From positions 1-10,113 of the forward strand of contig CAJUOF010000116.1 in NCBI GenBank assembly GCA_910587905.1: a stretch of 10,113 nucleotides of DNA. The letters are read 5' to 3'. Position 1 is the first letter of the stretch. Every line of letters starts with the position of its first letter. The notes beneath the pieces were generated by a model. That model was not told where the DNA came from and searched no databases. It saw only the letters and a program-made list of their open reading frames with translations. Positions 7,095 through 10,113 of this stretch are shown in pieces. This DNA is from an uncultured Lachnospiraceae bacterium. Its GTDB lineage: Bacteria > Bacillota_A > Clostridia > Lachnospirales > Lachnospiraceae. The translations under genes were made by a program, and so were the position numbers.

Positions 7095-9711
7095 GGGCGC
7101 CCTCCTTCAAAAACCGTGTGAACCAGTCGATCATCTCCTGCACGTGCCTCTGCTGGAAATGCAGAAGGCCGGTGCGGCTGACGCCGTGGTTCTCCCCGGG
7201 GAACATCACAAGCCGCACCGGTACCTCCGGCCGCCTCTGGCGCATGGAGACAAACATCTGCTCCGACTGCTCGAAGGAACACCGGTAGTCCTGATAGCCG
7301 TGGAGCAGGAGGAGCGGCGTGTCGATCTGGTCCATATTGCGGATGATACTGGTGCGGGAACGCTCCAGCAGACAGTCCCTTATCTTCACCTCGCTCCAGT
7401 CCATGGCGGCAGAGTAAAAGCCCATGTCCCCGGTCCCGTAGGAGGTGGCCTTGTTCACAAAAGTCCTCTGGGCCGCCGCCGCCCGGAATCTGTGGTTCCT
7501 CATGATGATCTTGCAGGTGGTATAGCCGCCGTAGCTTCCTCCCGTGATCCCAAGCCTCTCCTCGTCGATAAAGCCCAGGGAAACGGCATAGTCCAGAAAG
7601 CCCATCAGATCCTCGTAGGCCGCCTCCCCCCAGGAGTCATTGCTGCTTGCAAAGCGTAGGCCGTAGCCCGTGGAACCTCTGGGATCACAGTACACCATCG
7701 CAAACCCGGCCCCCGAAAGCGCCTGGATCTCGTGCCAGAAATCATCGGTATAGCAGACCTCCGGCCCCCCGTGGACATAGAGCACCGCCGGATACCTTTC
7801 CCCCGGCACAAAATCTGCCGGCTTGCAGACCCAGCCGTGGACCGTGGCCTTCCCGTCCAGGCTCGGAATGTCATAGGCCGTGATCTCCCCCAGCCTGCAG
7901 CCCGCAAGCCACGGGTTGGAATCCAAAAGCCTTTTGGACTCGCCGCTCCGGGTGTCATGGAGGTACAGCTCCCGGATCGTATGGTAACCGCCCCGGGTCA
8001 GGAGCAGCTTCCCCCTCACCGGCAGGCAGAACTCATGGATGGAATCATCCCCCGCAAGAAAAAGCTTCGGCACGCTCTTTCCCTTTACCGGGATCTGGTA
8101 AAGGTTTTCCCTTCCCTTCCAGGCGCACAGAAACCAGACTTTGTCCCCCTTTACAAAGAACCAGGGCTTCTCCTCCCCGTACTGGGTGCGGCTCAAAGGA
8201 TACGCATAGGCCCCGGAGGAGACCTCCTCCTTCTCCGGGTCAAAAAGGTTCACCGCCCCGCCTCCGGAGAGGCTTCTCCTGTAGAGGTACAGGATCATGC
8301 AGTCTTCCTCGGAATACCAGGCCGAATAGATCACGCTCTCCCCGTCCTCCGTAAAACAAGGGCGCACGTCTCCGGAAAGCTGCTCTCCTTCCGTGAGCTT
8401 CGTCCCTTCGCCGGAGGCCGCATCCAGCACAAAGAGCTCCTTCCTGGAGAAGGCCGCCCCCTTGTGGGGATTCCCATAGCAGGCGATCTTCTGACCGTCC
8501 GGGGAAAAGGCCGGATAGCTGTAAGGGATCCCGTCCGTCAGAAGCCTCTGGTTTCCCGCAAGGTCCACCGTGCCGACGACGCTTAAGCTGCCGTCCCGGA
8601 CGCCATAGCATTCATCCCGCTTATAGTCGATCTCGGTGACCTCCACAGGCGCCCACTCCCGCTCCTTACGCCATGCCTCCTTCTCTTCTCTCGTCATCTC
8701 CGCAAAGGCCAGGCCGTCTTTCCGCTCTTCCTGCCAGAGGGCCGCCTCGAAGACAAACCGGTCCCCTGTGGGCGAAAGCTCATAGCGGGTAATCCCGTGG
8801 CGCAGACTGCTGAGCCTCCTCACGGTTCCGTCTTCATACCGGATATAGAGCTGCAGCTCGCCGCTCTCGTCGGAGAGGAAGCTCACAAAGGAGCCGTCCG
8901 GCGCAAACCGTACCGCCCGCACATTCTCCCCGCCGCCAAGCTCCGTCTCCTCCAAGGTTTTCAGATCCAGCAGAATGGCGTCAGAATAGAAACGCCCGTC
9001 CTCCACCCGGGCCTTAAACCGGGTGACGGCCGCTTTCTTACCGTCCGGAGAGATCTGCGGGTCGCTGAGATAAACCATGTTGGCCATCAGGCTGGTGGTA
9101 AAGCACTTGGAGAGATCCAGCTGCTCCTGTGGCTCCTCCCTGCCGTCGATCCTGAGGTCCTCCCGCAGGGCACTTAAGGCCCCCGCCTCGTCTTTTAAGA
9201 GCAACCGGTCAATGATGGTGCGGTGGCGCTTCCGGAAGGCCGCCTCCACCTCCGGCCCCTGGGCCACGTCCTTATAGGTAGAATCCGCCTTGAGGAGCAG
9301 CTTTTCCAGCGCTTCCAGAATAAACGGATCGTCCACCATCCGGGCCAGCTCCGTATGAAAATCCGCATTCTCCATCTTCTCGACCTGCGCAAACTTCCGT
9401 TTCAGCTTCCCGTTGTCCGTGCCGATGATGATCTTGTGGATCACCAGCGCCTCCATGGCATACCGGAGCTCCTGGATCTTCCTGAAATCCGCCTCGTCAT
9501 AGACATTGAGCTGGTAGCCCTTTCTGGGATAGCTCTTAAGGATCCCCTCCTGGGTCAGCCGGTGGAGCACCTCGCCCGCCGTGGCCTTGCTGACCCCGTA
9601 GCTGCGGCAGATGTCATTCTCCACCAGCATCTGGCCGGGCAGAATCTTCTTGTTGGCAATATCCTCCCGCACCTTCTGATAGACCTTCTCCGCCAATGTC
9701 TGCTTTGTCAT
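7081..9711 (-). CDS. GntR/FCD transcription regulator fused to an S9 serine peptidase
   Basis: One uninterrupted 876-residue frame with three parts. Residues about 1-70 form a GntR winged helix-turn-helix (LAEKVYQKVREDI…ILPGQML; recognition region YGVSKATAGEVLHRLTQEGIL; wing PRKGYQL). Residues about 75-190 form an FCD-type ligand domain, with FH at 118-119 and HR at 163-164, two of the usual metal-site histidines; the third appears to be Asp185. Residues about 206-876 are a full-length S9 peptidase: propeller repeats (SPDGKK 221, APDGSF 270, SPDGQK 403), HGGP 647-650, Ser726 in GGSYGG, Asp808 in HGYQDYR and His842 in GENHG. Each half has its family's normal length. AGGAG eight bases upstream supports the start, and no ribosome binding site was seen near the only plausible internal starts (Met209, Met212), so it is probably made as one chain. 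ATGA overlaps the preceding cyclodeaminase-family gene. Likely role (inference): an operon regulator that senses a peptide or product, possibly also degrading it. The recognition helix has Gly46 where FadR has a DNA-contacting Arg. Confidence 0.92.
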   Translation of the reverse strand: MTKQTLAEKVYQKVREDIANKKILPGQMLVENDICRSYGVSKATAGEVLHRLTQEGILKSYPRKGYQLNVYDEADFRKIQELRYAMEALVIHKIIIGTDNGKLKRKFAQVEKMENADFHTELARMVDDPFILEALEKLLLKADSTYKDVAQGPEVEAAFRKRHRTIIDRLLLKDEAGALSALREDLRIDGREEPQEQLDLSKCFTTSLMANMVYLSDPQISPDGKKAAVTRFKARVEDGRFYSDAILLDLKTLEETELGGGENVRAVRFAPDGSFVSFLSDESGELQLYIRYEDGTVRRLSSLRHGITRYELSPTGDRFVFEAALWQEERKDGLAFAEMTREEKEAWRKEREWAPVEVTEIDYKRDECYGVRDGSLSVVGTVDLAGNQRLLTDGIPYSYPAFSPDGQKIACYGNPHKGAAFSRKELFVLDAASGEGTKLTEGEQLSGDVRPCFTEDGESVIYSAWYSEEDCMILYLYRRSLSGGGAVNLFDPEKEEVSSGAYAYPLSRTQYGEEKPWFFVKGDKVWFLCAWKGRENLYQIPVKGKSVPKLFLAGDDSIHEFCLPVRGKLLLTRGGYHTIRELYLHDTRSGESKRLLDSNPWLAGCRLGEITAYDIPSLDGKATVHGWVCKPADFVPGERYPAVLYVHGGPEVCYTDDFWHEIQALSGAGFAMVYCDPRGSTGYGLRFASSNDSWGEAAYEDLMGFLDYAVSLGFIDEERLGITGGSYGGYTTCKIIMRNHRFRAAAAQRTFVNKATSYGTGDMGFYSAAMDWSEVKIRDCLLERSRTSIIRNMDQIDTPLLLLHGYQDYRCSFEQSEQMFVSMRQRRPEVPVRLVMFPGENHGVSRTGLLHFQQRHVQEMIDWFTRFLKEGAHGTE

Positions 9712-9990
9712 GAAACACTCTCCTTTACCCTCAGGAAGGCATATTTCGCACAGGCGATATCCTCCACCGCCAGACCGAGGGCCACAAAAAGGGTGATCTC
9801 CTCATCGCTCCCCCTGCCCGGCGCATCCCCGTTTACCACCTGCCCAATGCTGCCCACAATATGCTCCTCCGTGATCATCCCCTCCTTAAGGGGCGTCAGG
9901 TACTCCCCGCTCTCCGCCTTCATGGCCGCCACCTGGTCCGCATAGAGGCGGGAAGCCGCCACCAGGTCGCTGGCTGCCTCTCTGGTGGTG
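9708..9990 (-). pseudogene. C-terminal fragment of an ornithine cyclodeaminase-family gene, cut by an IS3 element
   Basis: About 93 residues remain. They match the C-terminal third of the ornithine cyclodeaminase / mu-crystallin family, which are NAD(P)-dependent enzymes acting on amino acids or cyclic imines: SGEYLTPLKEGMI, then GQVVNGDAPGRGSDEEITLF and GLAVEDIACA, close to the family's GR-S-DEITLF…GLAVED pattern. Reading upstream, the frame crosses position 9990/9991 into IS sequence and meets TGA within 20 bases, so the normal N-terminal two thirds are not joined to it. The stop overlaps the start of the GntR-S9 gene (ATGA), so this was originally a co-translated gene of the operon. A GTG at 9962 could open the residual frame, but no good ribosome binding site precedes it. 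It is most likely non-functional. Which family member it was (cyclodeaminase, alanine dehydrogenase or imine reductase) cannot be decided. Confidence 0.82.
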
Positions 9991-9996
9991 TGTAGT

Positions 9997-10002
9997 GGTC
10001 AA
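9997..10002 (-). promoter_or_regulatory. Outward-facing -35 box in the IS end
   Basis: Read on the minus strand this is TTGACC, matching 5 of 6 bases of the -35 consensus and pointing out of the IS towards the peptidase operon. IS3-family ends are known to carry such half-promoters, completed by a -10 in flanking DNA or when the element circularises. Here the bases 17 further on (AGGCAG) make a poor -10, so a working fused promoter is not supported at this site. Confidence 0.3.
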
Positions 10003-10044
10003 GCATTTTTGTAACGCTTATGGCTAATAAAATTAGTTTCCAAG

Positions 10045-10113
10045 TTATGAAGCAGTCCGTACCTGATAAGGTGTACGGTATCCATTATAGCTGTGCGGAC
10101 GAACATGGTTGTA
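10045..10113 (-). CDS. IS3-family transposase (OrfB, rve integrase core), last 22 residues
   Basis: The final codons read YNHVRPHSYNGYRTPYQVR and end TAA at 10045-10047. The YN-x-x-RPH-S…GYRTP signature is the well-known tail of IS3/IS150-type OrfB transposases, which cut and join DNA ends with a DDE catalytic core. The rest of the protein, including the catalytic residues, lies beyond the window, so activity cannot be judged. A plus-strand frame starting at 10020 in the same bases does not resemble any protein I know. Confidence 0.88.
   Translation of the reverse strand, partial: YNHVRPHSYNGYRTPYQVRTAS

Larger units (their letters stand above)
9991..10113 (-). mobile_element. IS3-family insertion sequence, right end, continuing past the window
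   Basis: From 9991 outward the sequence becomes AT-richer than the operon and encodes the end of an IS3-type transposase. The boundary is placed at TGTAGTGGTC (9991-10000), because on the coding strand the element then ends in …CACTACA, fitting the TG…CA termini of IS3-family elements. There are 54 bp between the transposase stop and this end, a usual distance. The other end and the target duplication lie outside the window, so the exact edge may be off by a few bases. The contig ends inside the element, as is common at repeated ISs. Confidence 0.78.

Noticed and set aside
5964..7121. 385-codon plus-strand open frame, and others such as 161-1081, 2196-2939 and 7732-8586
   Set aside because: They lie antisense to well-supported genes with catalytic motifs, have compositions expected from complementing GC-rich codons, and resemble no family I know.
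9050..9100. Fusion explained by two genes with an internal start at Met209 or Met212
   Set aside because: The frame is continuous with no stop, and no ribosome binding site was seen close upstream of these methionines.
10020..10113. Plus-strand frame beginning MANKISFQVMK at the IS end
   Set aside because: The opposite strand of the same bases encodes the clear IS3 transposase tail; this frame has no ribosome binding site and no recognisable features.

Overview
The window looks like a whole draft-assembly contig from a moderately high-GC Firmicute, probably a gut clostridium of the Lachnospiraceae type. This rests on strong AGGAGG-like ribosome binding sites, tight one-strand gene packing and a CtpE-like P-type ATPase; no rRNA or marker gene is present to confirm it. 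Every gene found lies on the minus strand, so biological order runs from high to low coordinates. The long plus-strand open frames are GC-driven shadows. Bases 1-20 are Illumina adapter, not genome, and the other end (about 9991-10113) lies inside an IS3-family insertion sequence, which probably explains why assembly stopped there.

Layout in transcription order: (1) the last 22 codons and right end of an IS3-family element (9991-10113); (2) the C-terminal third of an ornithine cyclodeaminase-family gene cut off by that element (9708-9990); (3) an 876-residue protein joining a GntR/FCD transcription-regulator module to a complete S9 serine peptidase (7081-9711); (4) a second, stand-alone S9 peptidase (5040-7094); (5) an M1/M61-like zinc metallopeptidase (3655-5028); (6) an imperfect palindrome of about 233 bp (3437-3669); (7) a class-V PLP-dependent enzyme (2229-3419); (8) a weak terminator and a candidate promoter (2157-2222); (9) a P-type cation ATPase that runs into the adapter (21-2083).

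Genes 2 to 5 are almost certainly one operon: the junctions are a 4-bp ATGA overlap, a 14-bp overlap and an 11-bp gap with the ribosome binding site touching the previous stop. None of the peptidases shows a signal peptide, so the operon probably encodes cytoplasmic peptide breakdown: two acylaminoacyl-peptidase/DPP-like enzymes, one zinc aminopeptidase-like enzyme, and possibly amino-acid or imine conversion by the cyclodeaminase-family and class-V enzymes. The ATPase appears to be a separate unit with its own promoter.

The most interesting object is the GntR-FCD-S9 fusion. A DNA-binding ligand sensor and an apparently catalytically intact peptidase sit in one uninterrupted reading frame, with no internal ribosome binding site seen at the join. 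It could be a one-protein device that senses a peptide or its product and controls its own operon. The large palindrome and the IS3 insertion, which cuts the first gene visible in the operon, are the next most notable.
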